From positions 1 through 15,112 of the forward strand of contig JAFAAT010000316.1 in assembly GCA_023426425.1 (NCBI GenBank): 15,112 bases of DNA. The letters are read 5' to 3'. Under the pieces are notes generated by a model. It was not told where the DNA came from, searched no databases, and saw only the letters and a program-made list of their open reading frames with translations. The position numbers and the translations under genes were made by a program. Numbering within the stretch: the stretch's first letter is position 1; each line of letters begins with the position of its first letter. Source of the stretch: Bacteroidota bacterium (lineage in GTDB: Bacteria; Bacteroidota; Bacteroidia; Chitinophagales; Chitinophagaceae). Positions 15,109-15,112 of the stretch are shown piece after piece.

Positions 15109-15112
15109 ATAT

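Overview
The window reads as ordinary chromosome from a Bacteroidota bacterium, probably of the Chitinophagaceae type. Four observations support this: a B-type succinate dehydrogenase (SdhC-A-B) with Bacteroidota-like SdhA; a secreted protein ending in the gliding-motility/T9SS type B (CHU_C) sorting domain; a fused alpha/beta 2-oxo acid dehydrogenase E1; and a promoter matching the Bacteroidota -33/-7 pattern (TTG ~20 nt TAnnTTTG). No transposase, phage gene, tRNA, rRNA or CRISPR array is visible, and the gene content is mostly housekeeping. This assignment is by recognition of families, not by a search.

Region by region, all on the + strand up to 12385. Positions 1-228 are gene-free, C-rich and G-poor. 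A good promoter at 229-260 drives sdhC-sdhA-sdhB (300-3792), which closes with a clear intrinsic terminator at 3811-3846. A second group follows at 3853-7737: a DUF4105/Lnb_N-like membrane protein, an alpha/beta hydrolase overlapping it by ATGA, and a large T9SS-exported PKD protein. A palindrome-dense spacer (7735-7789) leads into a third, tightly packed group (7791-11136): SDR oxidoreductase, hotdog thioesterase, CinA, shikimate kinase and DUF423 membrane protein. Gaps or overlaps there are +2, -1, -8 and -19 bases, so translational coupling is likely. A 166-base spacer with a TAGTTTTG -7 match and a structured leader precedes an MscS-type channel (11303-12385).

The spacer 12386-12714 separates the convergent mscS and E1 genes. 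It holds five tandem copies of an 11-bp unit, a smaller hairpin, and a strong 10-bp-stem hairpin next to the E1 stop codon. The minus-strand gene 15108-12715 encodes the fused E1 enzyme and nearly fills the rest of the window.

Functionally, SdhCAB and the E1 enzyme serve central carbon metabolism and menaquinone-linked respiration. The third operon mixes lipid/CoA, NAD-related and aromatic amino acid functions without an obvious single pathway. No convincing undescribed multi-gene system was found. The best leads are the CinA C-terminal domain with several altered active-site motifs, the DUF4105 (Lnb-like) protein cotranscribed with a hydrolase, the 11-bp repeat array, the structured mscS leader, the long helical linker inside the E1 fusion, and the C-rich region at the left edge.
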